A stretch of 64,000 nucleotides of DNA, from the NCBI GenBank assembly GCA_963971225.1, contig OZ020269.1:25342963-25406962 (forward strand). The letters run 5' to 3'. The DNA is from Melieria omissa. Taxonomy: Eukaryota > Arthropoda > Insecta > Diptera > Ulidiidae. Positions 1-12,388 of this stretch are shown here, piece after piece (the first letter of the stretch is position 1; each line of letters begins with the position of its first letter). Under the pieces are notes generated by a model. That model searched no databases. It was given only the letters and a program-made list of their open reading frames with translations, and was not told where the DNA came from. The position numbers and the translations under genes are program-made.

Positions 1-1850
1 AATTTTCAAAAAGTTTTGTTAGAAAACTTCAAAGATATCGAAGCATACGAATTTGAAAGGACCTTCCTGACATATTTTCCTGCTGAAAGCTCAAAATAGA
101 AAATTTATTCAAAAAACAACAAGTTTTATCTTTCATTTGATGTCCAAATCTTCATCATTACACAATCGCAAATATTAAGAAAAATTGATTAAAATACGTA
201 TGTCTTTAGCATTTTTAAGTCCTTAAATTTCTCTTTAGAATTTCTCTTTAAAAACTTAGTATGCCAGATTACTATGAATGACCTCTAGTTTCAGTGAACG
301 TACTCTAAAACTTTCCACTTAAGTGTAAAGTACTCTAAGTGGGAATGAGCCTTGGGGTTACACAACGTGTTAAATTGCCATAGTGATGCACACAAGATCT
401 CATTTTGAGGGGATTTTGCGTAAAACTTTTGAGGGCAATACCATTCGAAACCACATTTTGTACCAGCATTTTGTGTTTGGGGAAGTTTGAGCCCCTTAAA
501 CCCTCCTGTTTTGCGCCACTGTTTGTGCCTTCATGTCTAATCTGCCCGAAAGCAGCCTTCTCCACCCACCTAACACTATCTATGTACATAATTTACTCAC
601 ATAGGTTGAAAGGAATTTAAAAGGGGCTGTCTTTTCTACTGAATGGAAACATAGTTATATGAAAACCATTTTGACAAATTTTGATACATATGTCAGAAGA
701 AGAGACTATCAACGCATTCAAATAAGTCAAACTTGGAAGCATCGTAAAGATTATCAACTTAGTAAAAACCCAGACAAATGTAAATATGTATATAACCAAT
801 TATCATAGCATACACCTGATTTCTTCTTTCTGGTCAGTAAAAGGTAATTTTCCTACCAAATGACTGCTGTGGTTTAGCTTTTTAGTCAAAGTTTTCAAAT
901 GAACTCACATTTTCATTGGGCAAAATATATTTGTGTTACTTTTTTATAGGAAAAAAAACCCTAAAACTGCCTTAAAATATAATTTTTTTTCAAATTCAAC
1001 CACTTTGAGAGCCCATATTGAACCCAGAAAATGCAACTGGGCCACTTTAACCACACCAACAGCAATTGCCCTTGCATTGCAGTTTTTCATGTACCAACTA
1101 AAAGCATGCGTGTTGTTGCAATTTGCCTTTAGGATGCAAAAAACAAATGCAAGAATTTCAATTCAATTTGCCGCTTGCCAACAAAATGACAAATGCATCC
1201 GCAGCCGCTGCCAGCTGAATGAGGGAAGAGAATGGCAACGCACATTAGTAAACACTGAACAGAAAACATGTGCACGGACCAACAAGCGGAAAGACAGGAA
1301 AGCCGCGGGGAATTCTTAGGACGGAAGGAAGGAAGGAAGCGGCAGTGTTGGTCATTGTTTTTTGTTGTTGTCATTTCAAATAGGCGCACAAGGCATGCAA
1401 CTCATATGGGAGTATAAAAGTATAAAAGGCTGGGCTTTTTTCTGTAAGATGTGCAAAGTCTTCAAAAGATACGAAGCATGGAAATGTGCATTTGTGAGAA
1501 TGTGTAAACTTTACTGCATAAAATTACAGCATAAAAACAGAAAAGCAACGTCATTTGGATTGTTGGCTATGCATGAAATGTCAACTGTCTGCATTGCATA
1601 GAATCGACCAACAAATTTTATTATTTTTATTATTTATTTTTTTTATTTGCATGCATCTGTTTGTTGTTGTGTCTGCTTAACATCTTATTCTTAAATCTAA
1701 TAATTGCATTTTTATGCATTTCGAAATCACTTTCCTACAGCGCTAAATGTGCTCATTGAGTGTGGGGCGCCTCAAAGTATGCAATAAAATCTTTATGTGC
1801 AATTGCGTGCAGTAATTTGCTGAAAAGTTAGCAATGCTTTTGTTTTGTCG
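1..1850. other. AT-rich non-coding DNA
   Basis: I see no gene here. The only recognisable content is a hAT-like MITE copy near 379-521 and short purine-rich runs near 1320. Open frames in this stretch are short, lack codon bias and have no recognisable motif. Confidence 0.6.
379..521. mobile_element. hAT-like MITE, family A, copy 1 (diverged)
   Basis: This ~143-base copy shares its interior with copies at 49029, 51120 and 37154: an 'ACTTTTGAG..AATACCATT' block, a G-run near one end, a C-run near the other, and the end GCGCCACTG. The left terminus is eroded and no target-site duplication is convincing. It is non-coding. The assignment rests on the better-preserved copies, which have CAGTG-type ends and 8-base duplications. 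Confidence 0.6.
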
Positions 1851-1925
1851 GCGTTAATAGTTCAGCGGATAAAGTGCAGACATTTCATGCCACAGGCTCT
1901 GGGTTCGATTCCCTCTTCGGTCTGT
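1851..1925 (+). repeat. tRNA-like (SINE-type) pol III promoter unit
   Basis: An A-box-like TAGTTCAGCGG (1858-1868) and a perfect B-box GGTTCGATTCC (1912-1922) sit at tRNA-like spacing. The D arm, anticodon arm and acceptor stem do not pair when folded by eye, so this is not a functional tRNA. A tRNA-derived SINE head or a tRNA pseudogene is most likely. No clear 3' tail follows. Confidence 0.45.
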
Positions 1926-2411
1926 TTAAACACTCATCCACTTCTAATGCTAAATATTTCCAAAATGAAATGAGAATTATAAGAAACACACTTGGCAAGT
2001 AATGGAAAAAATCTCCAAGTGTGAAATAAAAATATGCCAACTGTCCACATTTTCATATGTTAAGCTCTCAGATCAGAATCATTGATATAAAGCTTGAAGC
2101 TTTCATTGAAATGAAGCTTGTTACATGCAAGTAAGAGACGCGTCTCTATTCTCTATTGGAAAATATTCAGAATGTTTCAAAAAAGCCTCAGTTGAAGCTC
2201 ATTTATAAGTACAACCAACGGTTTTTATGTTGACCAGAGCTGCGTTCAAAGGCAAAATACAACCTCGATGAGATAATAAGAACTTAAAAAAAAGGCTTTG
2301 TCCATGCATTTTTAAAGCCTTAGTTATCAAAGAGTTCCTTAGGCTTTCTAAGCTTACAGGATTCATTATCGCAACATAGAACTTATAGAACAAAATTTCT
2401 TTACGCAGGTA

Positions 2412-2583
2412 CAGTCAAGTCCGCTTAACTGCAAGTCGAATTTTCCTGGCTTTTAGTTAAAATTCACCAGTGTTTTCAGTTGAAGGCAAAATCTTCTTTC
2501 ACTTAAGCGAATTTTTCAGTTATGCAAAGTTTCAGTTAAGTGGGTTTTTAGTTAAGCAACTTGCAGTTAAGTGGTTTCGACTG
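2412..2583. mobile_element. Tc1/mariner-like MITE (CAGT...CTTAA type), copy 1
   Basis: The element is ~172 bases and non-coding, with inverted termini: the left end reads CAGTCAAGTCCGCTTAACTG and the reverse of the right end reads CAGTCGAAACCACTTAACTG. TA precedes the left end; the right-hand flank is CA, so the duplication has decayed or the boundary is off by a base. It resembles the 170-base element at 49340-49509 in gene A, which has clean TA flanks. Confidence 0.6.
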
Positions 2584-2936
2584 CAATCAAATATTATGTT
2601 CAAATTATATATACACATTATATTTTATCAAATTATAAGTTTTTCATGAGTACAAATAATAAAAATCATAAGGTAAAAGGAAAGAACCAGAAATTCTCAC
2701 TACAGGGCTGTCAATCCAGAACTAATGCTGTCAATGATATTCCTAGAGGATTTCAACTCAAAACGGGGCTCATTATGCCTGGACTTAGACAAATCCCAGA
2801 TGTATTAGATCACTGCCCTCCTAACTAAGCATTGCAGACTCAGTCAACACATACCAACTCTGGGACTTGAACCAGACGCCACTTACAGGTCCGGTGAAAA
2901 AGTACACGAAACACAGGATTTCATAATTCTTCGCTG

Positions 2937-3710
2937 TCCTGTTCTGTTCTCTCCTGTCCTGACCTGACCTGACCTGTCCTGTCCTGTTCTGTCCTTAACC
3001 ATCCTGTACTGTCCTCTGTTTTATAAGAACTGTGAACCCAGAGGACGTCCTCTAGTAGTAAGAAAAAGAGCACAATAGAACAGAACAGGAGACGAAGGAA
3101 GAGTACACCAAAATGAGGAATACATTTAAGTGTTCTGTCCTGTCCCGTCCTATCCAGTCCTGTCCTCTTCAGTCCTGTCTTATCCTGTCCTCTGTTTTAT
3201 CAGAGCTGTAGGCCTGGAAGACATCCTCTAGTAGTAAGTAGGGGGCACAATAGATCAGAACAGGAGACGAAGGAAGAGTACACGAAACAACGGAATACAT
3301 TATCCTTCACCGTCCTGTCCTCTCCAGTCCTGTCTTGTCCTGTCCTCTGTTTTATAAGAGCTGTAGCCCTGGAAGACGTCCTCTAGTAGTAAGTAGGGGG
3401 CACAATAGATCAGAACAGGAAATGAAGGAAGAGTATATGAAAAATACTTCATCCTTCACCGTCCTGTCCTCTCCAGTCCTGTCCTGTACTGTATTTTTTA
3501 TAAGAGCTGTGACCCTGGAGAACGTCTTCTAATAGTAAGTAGTCGACATAATAAATCAGAGCAGGAGACGATATCTGAGCTATCACCAGCTAGCAATCAG
3601 GGAAGCCAAACACTTAAGCCCACGAAAATTCTTATGTTTTATTAGGGTTGTGAACCTATGAAGACGTCCTCTAATAGCTAGTAGGAGACACGATAGATCT
3701 CAACTAGTAT
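2937..3710. repeat. Degenerate ~145-180 base tandem satellite with CCTGT runs
   Basis: About five diverged units share the phrase 'TTTTATAAGAGCTGTGACC', followed by a GACGTCCTCTAGTAGTAAG block and an 'AATAGATCAGAACAGGA' block. They start near 3012, 3190, 3343, 3490 and 3633. Between units are runs of CCTGT/CCAGT pentamers. The period shrinks from ~178 to ~143 across the array. Open frames inside it are products of the repeat. Confidence 0.75.
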
Positions 3711-3960
3711 CTAATCTAAATCTAAATCTTATCAGATATTTTTTTCGTTGTTCACTCCTCTCTGGAGCATAGGGCCTCCACAAGACACTTTTCCTTGTGT
3801 TGGTAACATTAATCGGTTGTGTTGTTCTACCAGGGTAGGTGATTGATCTGCCGCAGGTAGTCCTAAGTGATTGGGCTGCCATCTTACGCCGCTTACGAAA
3901 GTCGCCTCCGTTATTTCGAGCTACCGCGCGTAGCGCCATCTGTTGTTGCGCGTAATATTG
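3700..3960 (-). other. Unrecognised GC-richer segment with a 79-codon open frame
   Basis: A minus-strand frame (start 3939, stop at 3700) encodes a basic 79-residue peptide containing RKRRK and several Arg/Thr-rich stretches. The sequence is clearly richer in GC than its flanks and abuts the satellite at 2937-3710. I recognise no family. It could be the 5' end of a decayed retroelement ORF1 or a chance frame. No splice sites or domain support it as a host exon. Confidence 0.2.
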
Positions 3961-5994
3961 CGTAGGAGTGAGTGGGATAGGAGTTACTTGAGTTTTGAAT
4001 CATTGTCTTGGGTAAGTTGGTTTTTAGGAGAATTTATAGAACAAGCAAAATCTGACAAATTGGTTGGATATACTTGGATAAGAAATACTTGCATATAAAA
4101 CCGATAATCATAGTTTATATTTCGTATTCTATTGTACTTGAAATACATTTTTTTTTATTTAAACAAACATAACTTTTGCACTTCAAAACTTATAAGAGTA
4201 GGTTTTCACAATACTGAAAACATTTTTGAAATCAAAGGCTCAGCGGATGTGTGCTACAAAGCCAATTTGCCAAACACTAATCATTCCTTAATAATTGCTA
4301 TAAGCAACCTTTGAAGAATAATTCTTACAAAAATCGCCACATAGTTGGTGGCATTATTTTCCCCAAATTTTTCTTCCTATTTCTTCTTATTAATGTTTTT
4401 CATTTTTTCCAAATCGCTGCTGGCGACGCGCGCACTAATACGCGAACTAACCGGCAGACAGTAATGTTGTACCTCTTATTCCTTGTCTGCCTCACTTGTC
4501 GTCTCTATGACAATAAACTATGTACTTCTAATCTTCAGCATAAACATTCATGTCTGAGGACGTGTGTCCTTGCGTGCTTTTCCTATTGCGAGAGAATATC
4601 CAAAATTTTCCATATTTCAAACGCCACTTTCTTTTCACAATACTAAGTCGGTCGTTGTGTTGTTTTACTTTTTCCATTCATGCCTTGTTCACGTATGTAA
4701 TTTTCTATATCTTCAAAAAGCTTTCACCCATTTGCTGCCATTTATAGAAAATTATATATATTTTTCTGTTGCTTTTTCGTGCGCTCTTTCTTGTTTTTTG
4801 TTTACGTTTTTCTTCGTTTCAAATGCGAATCGCCAAGTTTGCGTGTTCGTGTGCTCTTTTTTTCAGAAGGGAAAAGCATTGGCGTTCTCATGTATGTGTG
4901 TGTGTGTAGTTATGGGTGTGCGTGCAATGGAAATTCCGTTGACGTGTTTGTGCGGTTTCGTTATTTTTCCCACACACGCACACACACAGCCAACGTCACA
5001 CATAACGCGGCTGACATAATGCAAACGTGCAACACTTGACGCAAACGTGTCGCATTAATCAGCGCCATCCGCATTGCCGCATTGCTTTCGTATTGTGTCA
5101 TTGTAACAGTGTATTTTTGGCTCTGCATTTGTGTTAGTAAATCCATGTATGTGCGTGTGTGTGTGTGTGCACAGCCTGCGGCCTGCCATGCCACGAACAA
5201 AGTGTCTGACGAATGAATTAAAGCAAATATGACCAAAGGCGCTGACAGTCAAGGCGGCAGTGGGCAGCAAGCTGGCAATTAAGACTAACAACCGCAAAAA
5301 CAGACAACAGCAAAAACAACAATGAAAGCAATAAAACCATGTTGGACTTAAAATGAATGCAAAAAGCATTTAAGTAAATATTAAATGCAAAAGTAATTAC
5401 AAACAAGTGGCGGCGCTAAATAAGTGCAAAGAACTTGGTTCTATTTATACGCGCAACTCCTACTATTTTTATAAATAAGTATGATGGATTTACGCACAAT
5501 ACACACACAGAGTTGTCTTTGTATCTATTGTGTGCGAGCACTTACAAGTCCTTGCAAATTATTAACTTGTGCGCAAACAATGGACGATTGTGTTGTTGCA
5601 GCTTCGGCAATTTAGAGAGAATTTACTGGTGGCATATTTGAAGGAATTTAATCTTTTAAGGGACTAATATATAGTAGAAGTATTTCTACCACAATCTGAG
5701 GTATGGTTTGTGCGCTAAATATGGTTTGTGTATATTCTCGTTTGGTTTGAAGCATTACTTTTTGAATTCAATATTTTCAAGATTTGTAATTATTTTCAAA
5801 TGTTTAACAAATGGAAAACAAATCGATTTCCATGCATCATTTTTTGTCTCTAAAATTCGCTCTTCTAATGACTTATCACAGTGGCTACTTTTGGATGGGA
5901 CTCGACACAAGTGGTTTTTTGTTGCACAGCGTCGAATGGAAGATAGAATGTCGTTGTTTCTGTATGTGGTATTTTATTCGAAAGTGAACGACGG
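3961..5994. other. Non-coding DNA with CA/TG microsatellites
   Basis: TG/CA dinucleotide runs occur near 4890-4915, 4970-4990 and 5150-5170. Overlapping open frames here (for example 4564-5019) are hydrophobic by composition and have no recognisable domain. I see no gene. Confidence 0.5.
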
Positions 5995-6400
5995 GCTTAA
6001 GTGAAAGACTTAAGTTTCTATGATGTTTTTTTTTTCTATACAATGATGGGTCGAAACATATGCTTAAGTGAAAGACTTAAGTTTCTTTGATATTTTTTTT
6101 ATTATTATAATTTTTTCTATACAATGATGGCTCGACGCATTTGCTTAAGTAAAGGACTTAAGTTTCTATGAAATTGTTTATTATTATTATTTTTTTTCTA
6201 TACAGTGATGGGTCGAAACATTAGCTTAAGTGAAGATCTTAAGTTTTTATGATATTTTTTTATTATTATTTTTTTTTTTTTTTATACAATGATGGGTCGA
6301 AACATTAGCTTAAGTGAAGGACTTAAATTTCTTTGATATTTTTTTTATTATAATTCATTTGAACATTTGCTTAAGTGAAGAACTTAAGTTTCTATGATAG
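5995..6400. repeat. Tandem array of ~65-85 base units with a CTTAAG palindrome
   Basis: Six units start near 5995, 6062, 6143, 6222, 6307 and 6370. Each has GCTTAAGTGAAAGACTTAAG (an imperfect palindrome), then TTTCTATGA, a T/ATT-rich spacer of variable length and ATACAATGATGGGTCGA. Length differences lie mostly in the poly-T/ATT spacer. It is non-coding. Confidence 0.85.
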
Positions 6401-6689
6401 GTTAAAGCTCACTAAATGCCCAAAAAGTGGATAGTTAAGCTTAAAACTTTTATAGTTTAGTGGCCCAACGATAAACTTTGACAAAATTTTATACAAAAAG
6501 AAGTGCTGTGTTATGTGAAATCTAAAAAGTGTGGCATACTTCTGGGCGCTTGTTTTATTACATATGAAATGTTGTTACAAAAAACATTCAAAATATATAT
6601 TTTTCACAAAAAGATTTGTAAAAAACTTCAAGGACATCAAAGTATATATATTTGTTTGAGAAAAAATTGTGGGGGGAATGGCATAAGCG

Positions 6690-7870
6690 CACAATAGACC
6701 TTAGAAAATTAGCAACAAAAACTGTAAGGATTCTAAAGCAAAGACTGTGAAGGTTTACTAAAGTGGTACTTTTCGTACCACAATGACTGTAAACTAGAGA
6801 CTGTAAATGCTGTAAAGCATCTACAATCTCTTCTGTTGTTTCTTCGAAAAAGACTGTAAACTTTAAAGACTCCTGTAGACAAAGACTTCTTTTCCTAATA
6901 CAAAGACAGTGAACTGTAAAGACTGTAAAATATATTTTCGTACCACAAAGACTTTAAACATTTAGAACTGTAAATGCTGTAAGCAGTCTACAATCTCTTC
7001 TTCTCTTTCCACCACAAAGATTATAAACAATATTACAATCTTTTCTCCCTCTCCCACCGCAAAGTCTGTTACCAAATTCTTTTCTTACCAAAAAGACTGT
7101 GAACTGTAAAGGCCGTAAAGTGTATACAATTTCTTCCTATTTGTCTACCACAAAAACTGTAAACTGTTAAGACTGTAAAGCGTCTCTTCTTCTTTTTCTA
7201 CCATAAAGACTCAACTGTAAATACTGTAAAGAGTCTACAATCTCTTATTTTTCTAGCTCAAAGACTGAACTGTAAAGTATCTTCAGTCTGTTTCTCCTTT
7301 CTCCTACCGCAAAGACTGTCAACTGTAAGACTGTAAATGATGTAAGGAGTCTGCAATTTCTTCTTGTTTTCTTACCCAAAAGACTGTGAACCGTAAAGTG
7401 TCTACAATCTTTTCATTTTTTTCTACCACAAAAACTGTTAACTGTAAAGACTGTAAGGTGTCCATAATCTTCTCTACTTTTCGTACCACAAAGACTGTGA
7501 ACTGTAAAATCTACAGACGCTGTAAAGCGTCTACAGTCTCTTCTTCTTTTTCTACTATAAAAACTCAATTTTAAACTCTGTAAAGTGTCTATAATCTCTT
7601 CTTTCCCTACCTCAAAGACTGAACTGTTCAGTATCTTCAGTCTTTCCTCCTTTTTCTACCGCAAAGACTGTAAATTGGATGGACTGTAAATGCTGTAAGG
7701 AGTCTACAATCTCTTCTTCTTTTTCTACCACAAGGATTGCAAACTGTAAAGACCGCAAGGTGTCCATAATCGTTTCTACTTTTCATACCACAAACACTAT
7801 AAACTGTAAAGACTGTAAATGCTGTAAAATTTCTACAATCTTCTTCTCTTTTCCCACCACTTCCTTCTCT
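6690..7870. repeat. 1.2 kb minisatellite, ~65 base unit with a ~352 base higher-order unit
   Basis: About fifteen units of the form 'CAAAGACTGTAAACTGTAAA' + 'GTCTACAATCTCTTC' + 'TTTTTCTACCA' follow each other. Near 7231 and again near 7583 the same ordered series of variant units recurs (variants at 7231/7583, 7277/7631 and 7348/7699), giving a higher-order period of ~352. Frames at 7386-8020 on both strands are by-products of the repeat. Confidence 0.85.
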
Positions 7871-8960
7871 GTCTTTCTGTCTTTTCTTGCTGGTCATAGA
7901 ACAATAAACCCAACGACTGAGGCGTTGCAAACGACCTTTGATCCTCTTGTCCACCTCACCTCAAACTCAAAATACTTTTCAGCTACACTACATAAATCAA
8001 CACTTCAATGGCCATCATAAACACGCACCGACACACACACACACACAAAGCAATTTCATATAAATTTCAGCATCTGTCCTTTGACATCTGACATCAATTT
8101 TGCAGCATTCAACACTTTCGTGTTAAGCTCGCAAATTAATTTCAATAAATTTAGCACAATTTTAATTAGCACTTTCGACAAAAACATCAATCAGCCCATT
8201 AATATTTACACAAAATTATTTATGCAAAATAATGCACACCGATTAAAATGGAAAATTAAACTGTACAACAACAACAACAAAACAAACCAAAATTCTAAAA
8301 CTTACCGAAAATTTGGCAAAGCCATCAAAATGGCAGCCGGCAGCTGGCTTTAGCTGCCACAACGAAAGTTTATGGACTCATTAAAGAGGGGCGGCAACGG
8401 CAACGGCAACGGCAGCGACGACAACGACGACACAGATACAACAACAACAAAAGTTGTCACTGGCAATGGGAAAGTGGCAAGTGGGGAAACTGAACGGCTT
8501 CAAGGCGGCGAAACTCACTGAGTTGGAAAAAATTGTCTTCCGGAATTCTTTGAAAAATTTAAACGGCGCACATGAATTGGGTTAGAATTGGAAAATTGGG
8601 AGAAAGACAAATACTGAAAAAACAAAAAATAACAAAAATGTGCAAATCAGGCAAATCATGATGTAAACTGAGCGATGACTCAAAATTAAACGAAAATTAG
8701 AAAAAAAACAAGAAAGTAGCAAACAGTTTGAGAATGAGGAGAAAATGACGGAAAAGGCGGAATTGAATTGAATAGAAAAATGCGTAGACAATGATAAAGT
8801 GAAGTAGACAAAAGAACCTTTAGGTGAAGTGAGAGAAATATTTTTTAGTTATTGTATAACAAAATTGATGTGGGCGTTAGAAACGATGATTAATTTGCCA
8901 ATGAGTGAGCGAAGAGTTCATTGCCATTCGAAATATGACTGAATACGCTAGAGAACATAA
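7871..8960. other. Non-coding DNA with CA and CAA/GGCAAC runs
   Basis: There is a short CA run near 8031-8045 and a GGCAAC/GACAAC/ACAACA run near 8393-8450, of the kind common in fly UTRs and regulatory DNA. I find no exon with convincing splice sites. Confidence 0.4.
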
Positions 8961-9079
8961 TTAAGGTATTGGCTTTTTTACGCTCCTTAAAAAATTTGAA
9001 ATTTAAATGTTAAATGGCTTTTTTACGCTCCTTTAAAAAATTTATAAAATTAAAAGTTAAGAAAGAGATCCATCAGCAC

Positions 9080-10130
9080 TACAGATTTTAGGCGGGTTAA
9101 ACCTTAAAAGATATTCTGTGGTGGTTGCCAGAAGATATAAGTTTTCATCCATAGAAACTCAAATTCATCAGCACTTCGGATTATTTTGAATTAAACCACC
9201 TATGGTTCGAAGATTTGCTAAAGTGGATCACATATTAGATGCGCAGAAGATGAAGATTTGTGCTGACCCAAATCTTAAAATAAATGTAAACTATTTGCAC
9301 AGAAACTTCGGATTCTTTTGACTTAAATCACCTCTGGTTCAAAGATTTGCTTAAGTGGATTACATATTAGATACGCAGAAGATAGAAAATTTTGCTGATC
9401 CGAGTATATCAGCATTCCGAATTCTTTTGGCTTTATCCTTCTTCGATTAGAAGATTTGTTAAAGTGGAGAATACATGAGAAATCGTGGATTGAACGGAAG
9501 ATGAGAAATGTTGCCAATATCGATTTCGGATTCTTTTATCTTAAACTACCTCCGGTTTGAAGAATTGCTGAAGCAAATTGTTAATATTTAGAAACATTTA
9601 CAATATAAGTAAACAGTTTGCACAGAAAATGGGAATGGTGGCCAATATGGGCTCAAACCCATTAGCAATTCGGATTTTTTTTGGTTTAATCCACCTCTGG
9701 TTCAAAGATTTGCTAAAGCGGATCACATATAAGATGCGAAGAAGATAGAAAGTTTACCGACCTGAAATAAGCCAACAGTTTGCACAGAAGGTGAAAATTG
9801 TTGCCAATATGGACCCTAATCTAGTAGCAGTTTTTTTGGCTTTAACCACCTCTGGTTCGAAGATTTGCTAAAGCGAAGATGGAAAATTTTGCCAATATGG
9901 ATTCCATGTTTTTGCCTTGAACTACCACCGGTAAACGATTTGTACAAAAGATGGGCTTTGTTGCCAATATGGAGTCAAACCGATTGGTTCGAAAATTCGC
10001 TAAAGCGGATCAAGTATTAGAAGCAGAGTTTTGCCGGTATGAACAGGAATCAATCAGCCCTTTTTTGGGCTTAAAGCAAGTCCGGTTTCAAGATTTGTCA
10101 ATGTAAATCACCCATTAGATAACATTAAGA
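9080..10130. repeat. Degenerate ~110-155 base tandem array
   Basis: Units carry 'ACCTCTGGTTCAAAGATTTG', 'AAGTGGATCACATATTAGAT' and 'AGAAGATGG..TTGCCAATATGG'. The first phrase recurs near 9197, 9328, 9437, 9547, 9688 and 9845, with weaker forms near 9925, 9984 and 10082. Divergence is high and unit length varies, so this is an old array. Confidence 0.75.
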
Positions 10131-11469
10131 TCAGATATGGTAAAACAGTTTGCACAGAAAGTGGACGTTTTTTGCCCATGGACCCAAATCTATTACCACT
10201 CTGGATTATTTTTTTGTTTCAACTTTTGTGGTCGTTTTTGTCAACGATTTATTAAAACTTGTGGAATAAGAAGAGAAGAAATAAAGGGAATTGAAAAAAA
10301 GAAGAAATTAACCGTTAGATAAAGTTTTGTTTTTGAATGAAAACCCATAAACTTCAAAAGGGTTGAAAATGAGCATAAATTTAGATGAAATTGGTTTATA
10401 TAAAAAATTAAATATTGTAGCATTTCAGAAAATTCTCATGAAATGAAGATTGAGGCAAATTGAAAGTAGTAAATATGAAAAGAGGTTCAAATAGAAACAT
10501 ATAAAATATATGAAGATTTCTGGTACCACAATGGTCCTAAGTATGACTTTTGGTCAAATTTGAATATTTCTTCATGTACTTCAGCCAAAATTAAAAAAAT
10601 ATATTCATATATCTAAATTGAAAGAAAACGTCATATTAAAAAGTTATCTTGAGTTTTCTGCTTCTTCTTCCTTTACTATGTCAAGATATACCATTAAAAA
10701 AACGTGTATAAGTGAGCCGTGGACTCAAAGATCAATTAGATTCTCTTCGTCGGCGGTCTCAACACTTCTTTTCTTTAAACTTAAATATTCAGTTTGTTAA
10801 TTTTGTATTTTTCCTTAAGCTTCAAACTTTTCTAAGGACCAATAAAAAACCTATATTCCAGGAACCATAGAGGGTTCAGACGTTCACAATGTAGCATATT
10901 GCCATATGGCAACAAAATAGCAAAAGGGTTAAGGTAACTTTATATGGATTAAGAAAATTTTAACAAAAATTAAAAAAACTATGCAAAATCTTGTTGAGAT
11001 AAAGTAAAGAATCAAAATTCGAAAAAAAATCACATAAGTAAAAGAGAACTAAAGGTCGATTTCTTCACTCGGAGTTGAAATTTTAATTTTTTCAAATTTA
11101 ATAAATTTTGTCAACTTGTAAAGTAAGTAAAATGAAGCAGTAAATCTAGTCTAGTAAATTATAAATGAAAATCCATTCAGTTACAAATTCAGTTTCTTTA
11201 ATTTTTAAGTCTTAAGTTGGAACGAAAGTTAAGTAAAAATATAATAAATAAATAAAATATAAGTAAATCATAAACCTAACCTAAGTAAATCGTAACTTCT
11301 TCAAATATAATAAATTTTGTCAACTTGTGAAGTATTAAATCGTGAACTTGTGAAGTAATTAATTCATGAATTACGCAAATATTCCTGGAAATTTTCGAAA
11401 TCTTCTTTTAAATTTCATAATTTAAGAAAGTCAATAAAAAAGTTGAAGTGAATTATTTTTTTTAACATA
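10131..11469. other. AT-rich DNA, nothing recognised
   Basis: This is AT-rich sequence with poly-A/T runs. No gene, TE protein or tandem array is visible apart from short local duplications around 11100-11350 built on 'ATAAATTTTGTCAACTTGT'. Confidence 0.4.
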
Positions 11470-12386
11470 CATTGTTACCGAAAAGTTTCCGGAAATTCTC
11501 ATTTAAAATTCGCGCGTTGTATATTTTTCGATATTTTAAGTTTCTGTAGGTTGGTAGCACTGTCCTTAATTACTATGCCAAAAATGAGCGCGATCTGTCA
11601 GACAGTTTGTTTACGGCAGCTGTTGAAACCAGTTCACCTCAGTAGTGCGTTGCGATTTTGTTGAGAATTTTCTTCAAAATGAGTACCGTGAACAGGTCTC
11701 TTTTGACGTGCTTGATCGTGCCAATTCCGATCCAACTTTCATGGAACACATCATAACTGGTGACGAGACATGGGTCTACGAGTAGGACATGCAAACAAGC
11801 CAACAATCATCGGAATGGAGAGGAAAAGACGAGCCGAAACCGAAAAAACCACACCAAAGTCGCTCGAAAATCAAGGTAATGCTGATTGTTTTCTTCGATA
11901 TTCGTGAGGTGGTGCATCATGAATTCGTCGCTGAAGGACAAACAGTCAGTAAAGACTATTATTTGACTGTTTTAAGACGTTTGCGTGAAAATATCCGCCG
12001 TAAACGGCCTCAATTGTGGAAGGATAATTCATGGATTTTTCATGACGATAATGCTCCCTCGCACCGAGCCAACGTTATCAACGATTTTAAGGGCAAACAT
12101 TCAATAAATACCATCGAACAGCCACCGTATTCACCTGATCTTGCACCGTGTGACTTTTTCCTGTTTCCCAAACTCAAATTACCACTCAGAGGAACGCGTT
12201 TTGAATCCATAGAAGACGTAAAACAGAATTCGCAGAGGGAACTCATGTTTTGATGATTCGAAGAAACGTTGGCATTTGTGTATCGCTTCTAATGGAGCAT
12301 ATTTTGAAGGAGATAAAATAAATATTGATGAAGATTAAGAATTTTGCGTTTTATTTAAAATTTCCGGAAACTTTTCGGTCACAAGG
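11470..12386 (+). mobile_element. Internally deleted mariner (DD34D) with both TIRs and TA duplication
   Basis: The left TIR CATTGTTACCGAAAAGTTTC and the reverse of the right TIR CCTTGTGACCGAAAAGTTTC match except at two bases, and TA flanks both sides (11468-9, 12387-8). It is 917 bases against ~1.3 kb for intact mariners. The transposase begins near 11679 but jumps almost at once into the catalytic half, so the N-terminal DNA-binding domain is gone. The first Asp (GDETWVYE) is followed by an in-frame TAG; HDDNAPSH and SPDLAPCDFF supply the second and third Asp, 34 residues apart. The tail is out of frame. It is dead as a gene, though the ends look cleavable. Confidence 0.92.
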
Positions 12387-12388
12387 TA

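Noticed and set aside
4564..5019. 151-codon plus-strand ORF rich in Phe/Cys
   Set aside because: Overlaps TG/CA runs and other-frame ORFs of similar length; no domain or splice evidence.
6690..7870. Regular repeat-spacer look suggesting a CRISPR-like array
   Set aside because: Both parts of the unit are repeated and diverged together, there are no unique spacers, and the genome is eukaryotic. No CRISPR array in the window.
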